NCBI RefSeq assembly: GCF_007004065.1
Contig: NZ_VFSV01000019.1
Location: forward strand, 984-61,160
DNA: 60,177 nucleotides
Reading direction: 5' to 3'
From: Palleronia caenipelagi
Lineage (GTDB): Bacteria > Pseudomonadota > Alphaproteobacteria > Rhodobacterales > Rhodobacteraceae
Shown piece after piece: positions 52,380 through 60,175 of the stretch; the stretch's first letter is position 1; each line of letters opens with the position of its first letter. Both the position numbers and the translations under genes were made by a program. Below the pieces are notes generated by a model. That model did not search any database and was not told where the DNA came from. It worked only from the letters and a program-made list of their open reading frames with translations.

Positions 52380-54134
52380 ATGACACAGCCCAGGACCGGT
52401 GCCCAGATGATCGTTCAGGCTCTGAAGGATCAGGGCGTGGACGTCGTATTCGGCTATCCCGGCGGCGCTGTGCTTCCGATTTACGACGAGATTTTTCTCC
52501 AGAACGAGATCCGCCACATCCTCGTCCGCCACGAGCAGGCCGCCGTTCACGCTGCCGAGGGCTATGCCCGCTCCACCGGCAAGGTCGGCGTGGCGCTGGT
52601 GACCTCGGGGCCCGGCGCGACCAATGCTGTCACCGGCCTGACCGACGCGCTGATGGATTCGATCCCGATCGTCGTTCTGTCGGGGCAGGTCCCGACCTTC
52701 ATGATCGGCAATGACGCCTTTCAGGAGGCAGACACGGTTGGCATCACCCGACCCTGCACCAAGCATAACTGGCTGGTGAAAGACACGGCGAGCCTGTCCT
52801 CGACGATCCACGAGGCCTTCCACGTGGCGCGCTCGGGCCGGCCGGGCCCCGTTCTGGTGGACATTCCCAAGGACGTTCAGTTTGCCTCTGGCAGCTACAC
52901 GCCCAAGCAAAAGGCCCGCACCAGCCATTACCAGCCGAAGCTCAAGGGCGACACGGCGATGATTGAGCAGCTTGCCGATGCCATCGCCACTGCCAAGCGC
53001 CCGATCTTCTACACCGGTGGTGGCGTGATCAACTCCGGTCCGGCCGCGAGCCAGCTCCTGCGCGAACTGGTCGAACAGACCGGCTTCCCGATCACCTCGA
53101 CCCTGATGGGTCTGGGCGCCTACCCAGCCTCGGGCAAGAACTGGCTGGGGATGCTGGGCATGCACGGTCTCTACGAGGCCAACCTCGCCATGCATGGCTG
53201 CGACCTGATGATCAATGTGGGCGCGCGCTTCGATGACCGGATCACGGGGCGGGTTCAGGACTTCTCGCCGAAATCGAAGAAGGCGCATATCGACATCGAT
53301 CCCTCTTCGATCAATAAGGTCATCCACGTGGACATGCCGATCATCGGCGACGTCGCCCATGTGCTGGAGGACCTGCTACGGATCTGGAAGTCCAAGGGCC
53401 GCAAGACCAACGCCGAGGCGGTGGCCAAGTGGTGGGATCAGATCAACGAGTGGAAGAAGGTCGATTGCCTGCAATACAGCAACTCCGAGACCACCATCAA
53501 ACCGCAATACGCTCTGGAGCGGCTGGAGGCCCTGACAAAGGGACGCGACCGCTACATCACCACCGAAGTGGGCCAGCACCAGATGTGGGCCGCCCAGTAT
53601 CTGGGTTTTGACGAACCCCATCGCTGGATGACCTCCGGCGGCCTCGGCACCATGGGCTACGGCCAACCCGCCGCCATGGGGGTCCAGATCGCCCATAAAG
53701 ACAGTCTGGTGATCAACATCGCCGGCGAGGCCTCGTGGCTGATGAACATGCAGGAGATGGGCACCATGGTGCAGTATCACCTGCCGGTGAAGCAGTTCAT
53801 CCTCAATAACGAGCGTCTGGGCATGGTCCGCCAGTGGCAGGAACTCCTGCATGGCGAGCGCTATTCCCAGAGCTGGTCCGAGGCCCTGCCCGATTTCGTC
53901 AAACTGGCCGAAGCCTTCGGCGCCAAGGGCATCCAATGCAGCGATCCCAAGGATCTCGATGACGCGATCATGGAGATGCTGGACTATGACGGGCCGGTAA
54001 TCTTCGACTGTCTGGTGGAAAAGCACGAGAACTGCCTGCCGATGATCCCGTCGGGCGAGCCCCATAACAAGATGCTCCTGCCCAACAGCTCCACCAAAGA
54101 CGCCATCGCGGCGCCGGGTGCGGTGCTGGTGTGA
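52380..54134 (+). CDS. ilvB: Acetolactate synthase large subunit
   Basis: A 584-residue TPP enzyme, first common step of Val/Leu/Ile synthesis. N-terminal VVFGYPGGAVLPIYDEIF with the catalytic Glu52 (VRHEQAAVHAAEGYAR), a central FAD-type domain (VGARFDDRITGRV), and a C-terminal TPP domain with LNNERLGMVRQWQ. The Mg2+-binding GD of the TPP motif reads GE here (INIAGEASWLM, Glu450), a conservative change. The ATG at 52380 follows GGAG; an upstream in-frame TTG at 52332 lies in the terminator and is rejected. Its TGA overlaps the ATG of the next gene. Confidence 0.95.
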   Translation: MTQPRTGAQMIVQALKDQGVDVVFGYPGGAVLPIYDEIFLQNEIRHILVRHEQAAVHAAEGYARSTGKVGVALVTSGPGATNAVTGLTDALMDSIPIVVLSGQVPTFMIGNDAFQEADTVGITRPCTKHNWLVKDTASLSSTIHEAFHVARSGRPGPVLVDIPKDVQFASGSYTPKQKARTSHYQPKLKGDTAMIEQLADAIATAKRPIFYTGGGVINSGPAASQLLRELVEQTGFPITSTLMGLGAYPASGKNWLGMLGMHGLYEANLAMHGCDLMINVGARFDDRITGRVQDFSPKSKKAHIDIDPSSINKVIHVDMPIIGDVAHVLEDLLRIWKSKGRKTNAEAVAKWWDQINEWKKVDCLQYSNSETTIKPQYALERLEALTKGRDRYITTEVGQHQMWAAQYLGFDEPHRWMTSGGLGTMGYGQPAAMGVQIAHKDSLVINIAGEASWLMNMQEMGTMVQYHLPVKQFILNNERLGMVRQWQELLHGERYSQSWSEALPDFVKLAEAFGAKGIQCSDPKDLDDAIMEMLDYDGPVIFDCLVEKHENCLPMIPSGEPHNKMLLPNSSTKDAIAAPGAVLV

Positions 54135-54694
54135 TGTGCCGGAGCCTCGCCGATCTGTCGGGCAATGTGTCTCGGCGTTTGCGCATCGCAGCTGTTCTGG
54201 TCCTCGGAGTCGGAACGGGTGCGGCCTGCAACGTCGAGCAGACACAACCCGAGTATCAGACCCGGCGCGAAACAGCGGGCATTCGCCAGCTCTTTGCCGG
54301 CAACACGATGATCACCTACAATCCCCAGCACGGAACGCAGGTTGAATACCATCGCGCCGACTACCGGAGCTTTCTGTGGTATCCGGGAAATACGCGCCCC
54401 GTTCCTGCCGATTGGAAGACCTATCCCGGCGACCGTGAAAATCCGGAAATCTGTTGGAAATACCCCGTGTCTTCTGTGAACCCGGTGACCAGGCAGCGCG
54501 GCAACTGGCAGTGCACCGATCTGGGGCGATATGCCTACCGTCTTGTACAGATCATTGAGGGAGATCCCTTCAGTCTGGCCAGCGGGGCTGTGCCATTTCA
54601 ATTGCAGACTGGACGCTACACCGCAGAAGACCTCATGGCCCGTGCCGGGCGCCGGGCCTCTGATCTTACCATTCTCTATCCGTTTCCGGAGTGA
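54134..54694 (+). CDS. Putative lipoprotein encoded between ilvB and ilvN
   Basis: A 186-residue protein with a signal-like N-terminus (RRLRIAAVLVLGVGTGAACN); the Cys after GAA could be lipidated, but the -3 residue is Gly, so the lipobox is poor and a plain signal peptide is possible. The mature part has repeated aromatic motifs (MITYNPQHGTQVEYHRADYR, CWKYPVSSVNP, NWQCTDLGRYAYR) with two Cys likely to form a disulfide. No known family. It overlaps the ilvB stop (TGATG) and precedes ilvN by 8 bp, so it is co-transcribed with branched-chain synthesis genes. Confidence 0.75.
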   Translation: MCRSLADLSGNVSRRLRIAAVLVLGVGTGAACNVEQTQPEYQTRRETAGIRQLFAGNTMITYNPQHGTQVEYHRADYRSFLWYPGNTRPVPADWKTYPGDRENPEICWKYPVSSVNPVTRQRGNWQCTDLGRYAYRLVQIIEGDPFSLASGAVPFQLQTGRYTAEDLMARAGRRASDLTILYPFPE

Positions 54695-54702
54695 CTTGAC
54701 CC

Positions 54703-55260
54703 ATGTCCCCCCTCAAAATCAAAAAAGGCTCCTCCCGCCATTCCGCCTATGACCTCCGCGACCCGAATGCGGATGTGATCGAGCGGCATACACTGGCAGT
54801 GATCGTGGATAACGAGGCCGGTGTACTGGCCCGGGTGATCGGACTGTTCTCGGGGCGGGGCTATAATATCGAGAGCCTGACCGTCGCAGAGATCGACCAT
54901 CTGGGGCACACCTCGCGGATCACCATCGTCACCACCGGCACACCTGCGGTGATCGAGCAGATCAAGGCGCAGCTTGGTCGCATCGTGCCGGTGCACGAGG
55001 TTCATGACCTCACGGTCGAGGGCGCTTGTGTTGAGCGGGAACTGGCGCTGTTCAAGGTCGCGGGCGAAGGTGACAAACGTGTCGAGGCCCTGCGTCTCGC
55101 CGACGTGTTCCGCGCCAATGTGGTCGATTCGACCCTCACGAGCTTTACTTTCGAGATCACCGGTAGCCCCGAGAAAATTGACGCTTTTGCGGAATTGATG
55201 CGCCCCCTTGGTCTCGCAGAGATGGCGCGCACGGGTGTTGCGGCTCTGGCTCGCGGCTAA
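54703..55260 (+). CDS. ilvN: Acetolactate synthase small (regulatory) subunit
   Basis: A 185-residue protein with an N-terminal ACT domain (RHTLAVIVDNEAGVLARVIG, FSGRGYNIESLTVAEIDH) and the ALS_ss_C domain (VDSTLTSFTFEITGSPEKID). It binds valine for feedback inhibition and activates IlvB. Its length matches long-form IlvH/IlvN proteins. Usually directly after ilvB; here a lipoprotein-like gene lies between. Confidence 0.94.
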   Translation: MSPLKIKKGSSRHSAYDLRDPNADVIERHTLAVIVDNEAGVLARVIGLFSGRGYNIESLTVAEIDHLGHTSRITIVTTGTPAVIEQIKAQLGRIVPVHEVHDLTVEGACVERELALFKVAGEGDKRVEALRLADVFRANVVDSTLTSFTFEITGSPEKIDAFAELMRPLGLAEMARTGVAALARG

Positions 55261-55449
55261 AAAAGGCTTTCGGGCGTGGTTTTCCGCGCCCGCGCGCCCT
55301 CCGACCGGCGAAAATTGGCCGGTCCCTGAGGTTCAAACGTCACATTTCCGCCGATCTGGCGTTGCAGCGCAAAATTTGACTGGAACTCTCCTACGTTTGG
55401 GTATGTTGGCCTTGCGAACGTAATCTTCGCAACAAAAAAGACCGAATCC
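55261..55449 (+). other. Spacer between ilvN and the 47-residue ORF
   Basis: A 189-bp stretch beginning TAAAAAAGG. It has short GC inverted repeats (ACCGGCG...TGGCCGGT around 55300-55325) but no good T-run terminator. The sequence from about 55360 is less GC-rich (GTTTGGGTATGTTGG) and may carry the promoter of the small ORF. Confidence 0.3.
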
Positions 55450-55593
55450 ATGCCCACGCGCGAAACTGCCCCCGCCTCCGAAAACGACCGTCCGCAAACG
55501 CCCTACCGCGCCGAGAAGGTCGACAGCACGGGCGCGCATCGCCCCACAGCCCCCTCCGAGCCTGTCCGGTTCGACGACTGGGCAGCAATCTGA
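55450..55593 (+). CDS. 47-residue ORF with DUF1674-like C-terminus
   Basis: MPTRETAPASENDRPQTPYR is a polar, disordered start; the end PSEPVRFDDWAAI resembles the C-terminal EP.R(Y/F).DWE motif of DUF1674/SdhAF4 proteins, which help insert FAD into succinate dehydrogenase, but the expected terminal residues are missing. There is no good ribosome site. A terminator hairpin begins 14 bp after the stop, which supports a separate transcription unit. Real but degenerate homologue or chance; moderate support only. Confidence 0.5.
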   Translation: MPTRETAPASENDRPQTPYRAEKVDSTGAHRPTAPSEPVRFDDWAAI

Positions 55594-55606
55594 TCAGATC
55601 CCATGG

Positions 55607-55635
55607 AACCGCGCCCCCCCGGCGCGGTTTTCTCT
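55607..55635 (+). terminator. Intrinsic terminator after the 47-residue ORF
   Basis: AACCGCGCC (55607-55615) pairs with GGCGCGGTT (55621-55629), 5-nt C loop, followed by TTCTCTTT. It directly precedes the DUF4112 gene, whose ATG is at 55639, so that gene must be read through it or use a very short leader. Confidence 0.7.
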
Positions 55636-55638
55636 TTC

Positions 55639-56067
55639 ATGTTGCATCCAGACACCCAACGCCGGCTCGACCGGCTGCACAGGATCTCGCGTCACATGGA
55701 CCGCGCTTTCCGCATCCCGGGCACCGGCTTCCGGTTGGGCTGGGATTCAATCCTCGGCATCATTCCGGGTGTCGGTGACCTGATCACCACCCTGCCCGCC
55801 GCCTACATCCTCTATGAGAGCCACCGTCTCGGCGCGCCGAAATCGGTCCTTGCCCGGCAAGGTGTAAACATCGCAATCGACACGCTGGTCGGCAGCATCC
55901 CGGTGCTGGGAGATCTGTTCGACGCGGGTCACAAGGCCAACAGCAAGAACGTGGACCTTCTGCGCGCTCATCTCCACGAGACGGGCCGCCGCGAGGTCAT
56001 CAGCGCCGAGGACCGTAGGACAGAGACGCCTCAGGCGCCGCGATCTGCACCCACGGATCGCTCGTAA
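55639..56067 (+). CDS. DUF4112 domain protein
   Basis: A 142-residue protein: RLDRLHRISRHMDRAFRIPG then GWDSILGIIPGVGDLITTLP (hydrophobic, membrane-associated loop) and DTLVGSIPVLGDLFDAGHKA. This pair of IPG(V)GD/IPVLGD repeats is the DUF4112 hallmark; function unknown, probably membrane-bound. I chose MLHPDTQ at 55639; the earlier ATG at 55603 would translate the terminator hairpin. Its last 68 bp overlap the convergent lipoprotein gene. Confidence 0.78.
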   Translation: MLHPDTQRRLDRLHRISRHMDRAFRIPGTGFRLGWDSILGIIPGVGDLITTLPAAYILYESHRLGAPKSVLARQGVNIAIDTLVGSIPVLGDLFDAGHKANSKNVDLLRAHLHETGRREVISAEDRRTETPQAPRSAPTDRS

Positions 56068-56320
56068 CTGGCGCCAGCGGCAACCTCGGCGCCGTCGTCG
56101 GGCGCAGGACCGAGACCGGCCACACATGCGGGCATCCCCGAAAGGTGCTTTGCCAGGGACCGCTGCGTGCCTCCCGCACGGCGGTGCAGAGCGACCCATC
56201 GCTCATCCGGGCCGTCACTGTATCCCGATAGAGCACCACTTCGGCCGGCCGCGTCGGGCCGAGGGTCGCGACGGGGCCGGCGCAGGCAGCCAACAGGCCC
56301 AGGAGCATAAGGCAGCGCAT
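56000..56320 (-). CDS. Small lipoprotein
   Basis: A 106-residue protein with a good lipoprotein signal: MRCLMLLGLLAACAG, lipobox LAAC. The mature part is short with two further Cys (GSLCTAV, FRGCPHVW), likely a disulfide. The ATG at 56320 overlaps the stop of the SLC13 gene (TGATG), so it is the second gene of that unit. Function unknown. Confidence 0.72.
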   Translation of the reverse strand: MRCLMLLGLLAACAGPVATLGPTRPAEVVLYRDTVTARMSDGSLCTAVREARSGPWQSTFRGCPHVWPVSVLRPTTAPRLPLAPVTSDPWVQIAAPEASLSYGPRR

Positions 56321-58098
56321 CACAGAGGCCAAATCATCGGGATGGCGAGGCTCGCCGTACAGGCCAGAAGCAAGTTCATGGGCACCCCCACTTTGAGATA
56401 ATCGGTGAACCGGTACCCTCCCGGCCCGAAGACCAGCATGTTGGTCTGATAACCGATGGGGGTCGAAAAGGCCGAGGACGAAGCAAACATAACCGCCACA
56501 ACGAGCGCTCTTGGATCGTATCCCAGCGTCTGGCCGATCCCGATCGCGATGGGGGTGAGGATCACGCCAACCGCGTTGTTCGATACCATTTCTGTCAGGA
56601 CGGAAGCCATCAGGTAAATCACCAGAACGAGCCCAAAGGGAGGCAGCGACATGAGATGCGGAGCGAGCGCATTGGCCAGCAGGTCCACCGCACCAGACTG
56701 TTGCAACCCCGCACCCACAGCCAGCATGGCAAAGATCAGGGCGAGCAGACGACCTTCGATAAAGGAAAACGCCTCATCCGCGTCAATGCAGCGGGTCAGG
56801 AAGACCACCGCAACAGCGATCACCGCCAGCGCAAAGATCGGGGCGACCCCAAGCGCCGACAGGATTACAACGCCGGCCAGCGCACCAATGGCAATCGGTG
56901 CTTTCTCCCGGCGATAGGCTTGCGCCCGTGGCTGGGAGATATCGACCATATCCATGTCGATGGCCAGGCGCTCGATATCGGCGCTATTGCCTTCTAGGAG
57001 CAGCGTGTCGCCGACACGAACCACCACATCGTCGAGCTGGCGTCCGATATTCTGGTTCCGCCGGTGGACGGCCAGCGGGTAGACACCGTAGCGGCGTCTG
57101 AGACGCATCGCCCCGAGCGAGCGGCCGATCATCCGACAGCCCGGCGAGATCAGCACTTCGACGGTCTGGGTCCGCACGGAGGACAGCTGGTCAACGCTGC
57201 GCAGGTTGCGGTTCTGCTTGAGGCTCAGCAGCTCCGCCATCTCGGTGCGCAGCACCACCCGGTCGCCCACCTCCAGCACGACGGATTTCATATCGCGACG
57301 CAACGAGGCATCGCCCCGGAGCACGTCGATCACCCGCCCGCCGCCGGTTCGGAAAATGTCCACGTCGAGCACACTCTCGCCCACCAACGAAGAACCCTCT
57401 GGGATCGCGACCTCGGTGAAGTACTTCATCTTGCGCCGGTCGCCGATCATCCCGGCCAGCGAGGTCCGGTTCGGAAGCAACCGTCGCCCGATTAGCGCCA
57501 TATAGGCGCCTCCCGCGATGATCTGTATGACGCCCAAAGGGGCGATCTCGAAGATGCCAAACGGCGCCATGCCCTGGGACCGCGCAACCCCGTCCACAAG
57601 CAGGTTCGTGGAGGTACCAATCAGCGTCAGCGTGCCCCCGACAATCGCGGCATAGGACAACGGAATGAGCACCTTTGACGGCGGCACACCGAGCCGTGCG
57701 GCCAGCTGCACAAAGACCGGGATCATCACCACCACAACCGGAGTATTGTTCATCACCGCTGATCCCAGAGCGACGGCCACGAGCGCCACCACCAGCGTGA
57801 CCACGGGGCGGGTCTCGGCCTTGGAATCCGCAACCTCCGTGAGCCATTGCAACCCTCCCGTGCGCACCAGCGCCCCCATCAGCAGGAACATGGCCGCGAT
57901 GGTCCAGGGCGCAGGATTGGACAACATGGTCAGCGCCGTCTCGTATGGCAGGATACCGGTCACAAACATCAATGCCGCCCCGGCAATGGCGACCACTTCT
58001 GTGGGATAGCTTTCGCGCATGAACAGGATGAACATGCCGATCACGATGGCAAAGCTCATCACGGCAGCGGTCATGGGGTCCAGGGCAATCTCGATCAT
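56320..58098 (-). CDS. SLC13/DASS-family permease with two RCK_C (TrkA-C) domains
   Basis: A 592-residue inner-membrane transporter. About 10-12 helices are split by a cytoplasmic insert (residues about 205-380) containing two TrkA-C-like domains (FTEVAIPEGSSLVGESVLDV and VEVLISPGCRMIGRSLGAM). Family motifs: VMNNTPVVVVMIPVF and TLIGTSTNLLVDGVA, and the mirrored NAVGVILTPIAIGI. Such proteins import sulfate, phosphate or dicarboxylates with Na+; substrate not clear. The RCK_C pair suggests ligand gating. Confidence 0.88.
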   Translation of the reverse strand: MIEIALDPMTAAVMSFAIVIGMFILFMRESYPTEVVAIAGAALMFVTGILPYETALTMLSNPAPWTIAAMFLLMGALVRTGGLQWLTEVADSKAETRPVVTLVVALVAVALGSAVMNNTPVVVVMIPVFVQLAARLGVPPSKVLIPLSYAAIVGGTLTLIGTSTNLLVDGVARSQGMAPFGIFEIAPLGVIQIIAGGAYMALIGRRLLPNRTSLAGMIGDRRKMKYFTEVAIPEGSSLVGESVLDVDIFRTGGGRVIDVLRGDASLRRDMKSVVLEVGDRVVLRTEMAELLSLKQNRNLRSVDQLSSVRTQTVEVLISPGCRMIGRSLGAMRLRRRYGVYPLAVHRRNQNIGRQLDDVVVRVGDTLLLEGNSADIERLAIDMDMVDISQPRAQAYRREKAPIAIGALAGVVILSALGVAPIFALAVIAVAVVFLTRCIDADEAFSFIEGRLLALIFAMLAVGAGLQQSGAVDLLANALAPHLMSLPPFGLVLVIYLMASVLTEMVSNNAVGVILTPIAIGIGQTLGYDPRALVVAVMFASSSAFSTPIGYQTNMLVFGPGGYRFTDYLKVGVPMNLLLACTASLAIPMIWPL

Positions 58099-58192
58099 GA
58101 TGGGGGCTTGGGTCCTGAACGCTCAGTGAGCAACGTCAATACTTCTGACCATAACCGGTGAATTCGCCACTGCAACTCTTCCGAGCACGAAA

Positions 58193-59182
58193 TCAGGCCG
58201 CCCTCTCCGTTACATGGGCAAGCGCATCCCGAATAACAGTCGCAGGGGCCGTGTGGTCAGCGGCCGCTTCGGACAAATGCCGACGCCATGCCCGTGCACC
58301 CGGCAGACCGGCAAACAGTCCCAGCATATGCCGCGTCACCTGATGCAGTCGCCCGCCTGCCGCAATGTGCGCCTCTGCGTAAGGGATCATTGACAGAGTC
58401 ACCTCGGCCCGGCTCGGCGCCGCGCGTGTGTCGCCAAAAATGCGCTGATCCGCGCCGAGCAGAATCGCGGCGGGGTCATGGTAGGCGGCACGCCCGACCA
58501 TGACCCCATCAAGCCCAGCCCCTAATTGCGCCTCGATCATATCAAGATCTGTGATCCCCCCATTGATCGAGATGTGAAGCTCCGGGAACGCGGCCTTCAT
58601 CTCGTGGACAAGCGGATAGTCCAGCGGAGGAATGTCGCGGTTTTCTTTCGGGGACAGCCCCTTGAGCCACGCCTTGCGCGCATGGATTGTCACGCGCCGG
58701 CCCCCTGCTTCCCGGATCTTATCCAGAAAGGCGGGCAGCACGTCACGGGGTTCCTGATCGTCCACACCGATCCGGCATTTTACCGTGACCTCACAGGGTT
58801 GCGCGGCGATCATCGCGGCGCAGCACTCCGCGACCAGCTCCGGTGATTTCATCAGCACCGCACCAAAAGTCCCGGACTGCACCCGATCCGACGGACAGCC
58901 ACAGTTCAGGTTGATCTCGTCATAGCCTTCTTCCGCGCCCATCCGGGCAGCCTCCGCCAACTCCGCCGGGTCGGACCCTCCAAGTTGTAAAGCCACCGGG
59001 TGTTCCTCAGCCGAAAATGCCAACAGATGCCGCGCCCCACCCCTTACAAGCGCCGGAGCGGTGACCATCTCCGTGTAAAGAAGCGCGTGGCTCGAAAGCC
59101 GCCGATGGAACACCCGACAATGCCGATCAGTCCAATCCATCATCGGGGCCACAGACAATTTAGCGTGTTGATCTATTTCCAT
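58193..59182 (-). CDS. dusA: tRNA-dihydrouridine(20/20a) synthase DusA
   Basis: A 329-residue FMN-dependent reductase making dihydrouridine at U20/U20a of tRNA. SVAPMMDWTDRHCRVF opens the TIM barrel, the catalytic Cys is in LNCGCPSDRVQSG (C96), and TVKCRIGVDD and NGGITDLDMI follow. I chose the ATG at 59182 (MEIDQHAK), after GAAGATAC. The 5' end of dusA is a known integration site for islands and prophages, and an integrase relic lies just upstream, so the first residues may be island-supplied. Confidence 0.93.
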   Translation of the reverse strand: MEIDQHAKLSVAPMMDWTDRHCRVFHRRLSSHALLYTEMVTAPALVRGGARHLLAFSAEEHPVALQLGGSDPAELAEAARMGAEEGYDEINLNCGCPSDRVQSGTFGAVLMKSPELVAECCAAMIAAQPCEVTVKCRIGVDDQEPRDVLPAFLDKIREAGGRRVTIHARKAWLKGLSPKENRDIPPLDYPLVHEMKAAFPELHISINGGITDLDMIEAQLGAGLDGVMVGRAAYHDPAAILLGADQRIFGDTRAAPSRAEVTLSMIPYAEAHIAAGGRLHQVTRHMLGLFAGLPGARAWRRHLSEAAADHTAPATVIRDALAHVTERAA

Positions 59183-59292
59183 TTTTGTATCTTCAAAATG
59201 TTGACGACGGATGCTGATACGCTCGAGTACGCCCCAACATCCCCGAATTTGCCCCTCCACAACGGCCCATTGCACACACTGCGCACACGCGA

Positions 59293-59880
59293 ATAGCCTC
59301 CATCACGAGGCTCCCCTCCGGTGCCTACCGGGTCCAGATCAGACGAAAGGGCCGCTACGCGAAAGATACGTTCCTCCGCGCGACAACGCCCTCGTTGGAC
59401 CCGCATGGCGGAGACCCGGGTCATCAGGGGCTGGCGCCGAACAAGTCAATCGTTTCCCACCTCCAGACCTTTGGTGACCTCATCGACCGTCATATAACCG
59501 ATATGTGCGAGGTAGGGAAACCGCCGCGTCGCAGCAAGGCCGCCACGCTCACGATGCTTGAGCGCGATATGAGCAAGGAGAAGATCGGGCACCTCGACCG
59601 GCAAAAGCTGATCGACTACGGCAAGATGCGCGCCGAGCAAGGCGCGGGACCGGTAACTCTCGGGATCGATATCGGCGTGATCATGATGGTCATCACCCAT
59701 GCGGCGGCCGTGCACGGGCTCGATATCTCTCCAGAACCCGTCGATCTGGCGCGCGTCGCGCTCAAGCGTCTCGGTCTGATCGGCAAAGGCACAGAGCGGG
59801 ATCGACGCCCCACCACGGACGAGTTGAACCGCCTCTTCCGCTGCTTCGATGACAACGAACGCCTCACGCTGCCAATGACT
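59293..59880 (+). pseudogene. Tyrosine integrase pseudogene at the dusA 5' end, truncated by IS481
   Basis: From 59293 the frame reads ASITRLPSGAYRVQIRRKGR, the typical N-terminus of island integrases, but the start codon position holds ATA instead of ATG. Near 59385-59435 the frame shifts and returns (WTRMAETRVIRG in one frame, LAPNKSIVSHLQTFGDL in the next). The core-binding domain runs to ERLTLPMT, where IS481 sequence cuts in; the catalytic domain (R..H..R..Y) is missing. It belongs with the family of integrases that target dusA. Clearly dead. Confidence 0.8.
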
Positions 59881-60175
59881 AGGTGTTCAGTCCCGGCATT
59901 TGGTGGATCGGATTTAGGATGAATCGATCTGGCTCTGAAGTCCAGATCTTGCAGATGTATTCGTAAGGCGTCAGCCCGCTGAGGGTCTTGAGCCTGCGGG
60001 CGAAGTTGTAGGCTGCCATGAAGTCGGCAAGGTGTGTTCGCAACTGGTCGTGATTTTCGTAGTGGAAGCGTTTGACCGTCGCCTCCTTGATGGTGCGGTT
60101 CATTCGTTCGACCTGGCCATTGGTCCACGGATGGTTCGGCTTAGTGAGCCGATGTTCGATCTCATTTGCCTCACA
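59879..60175 (-). CDS. IS481-family transposase, C-terminal part (cut by window end)
   Basis: The visible 98 residues end a DDE integrase-type transposase: HPWTNGQVERMNRTIKEATV contains the catalytic Glu, then FMAAYNFARRLKTLSGLTPY is the typical IS481 C-terminus. The stop codon (59879-59881) lies just outside the inferred element end, in flanking DNA. Confidence 0.88.
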   Translation of the reverse strand, partial: CEANEIEHRLTKPNHPWTNGQVERMNRTIKEATVKRFHYENHDQLRTHLADFMAAYNFARRLKTLSGLTPYEYICKIWTSEPDRFILNPIHQMPGLNT

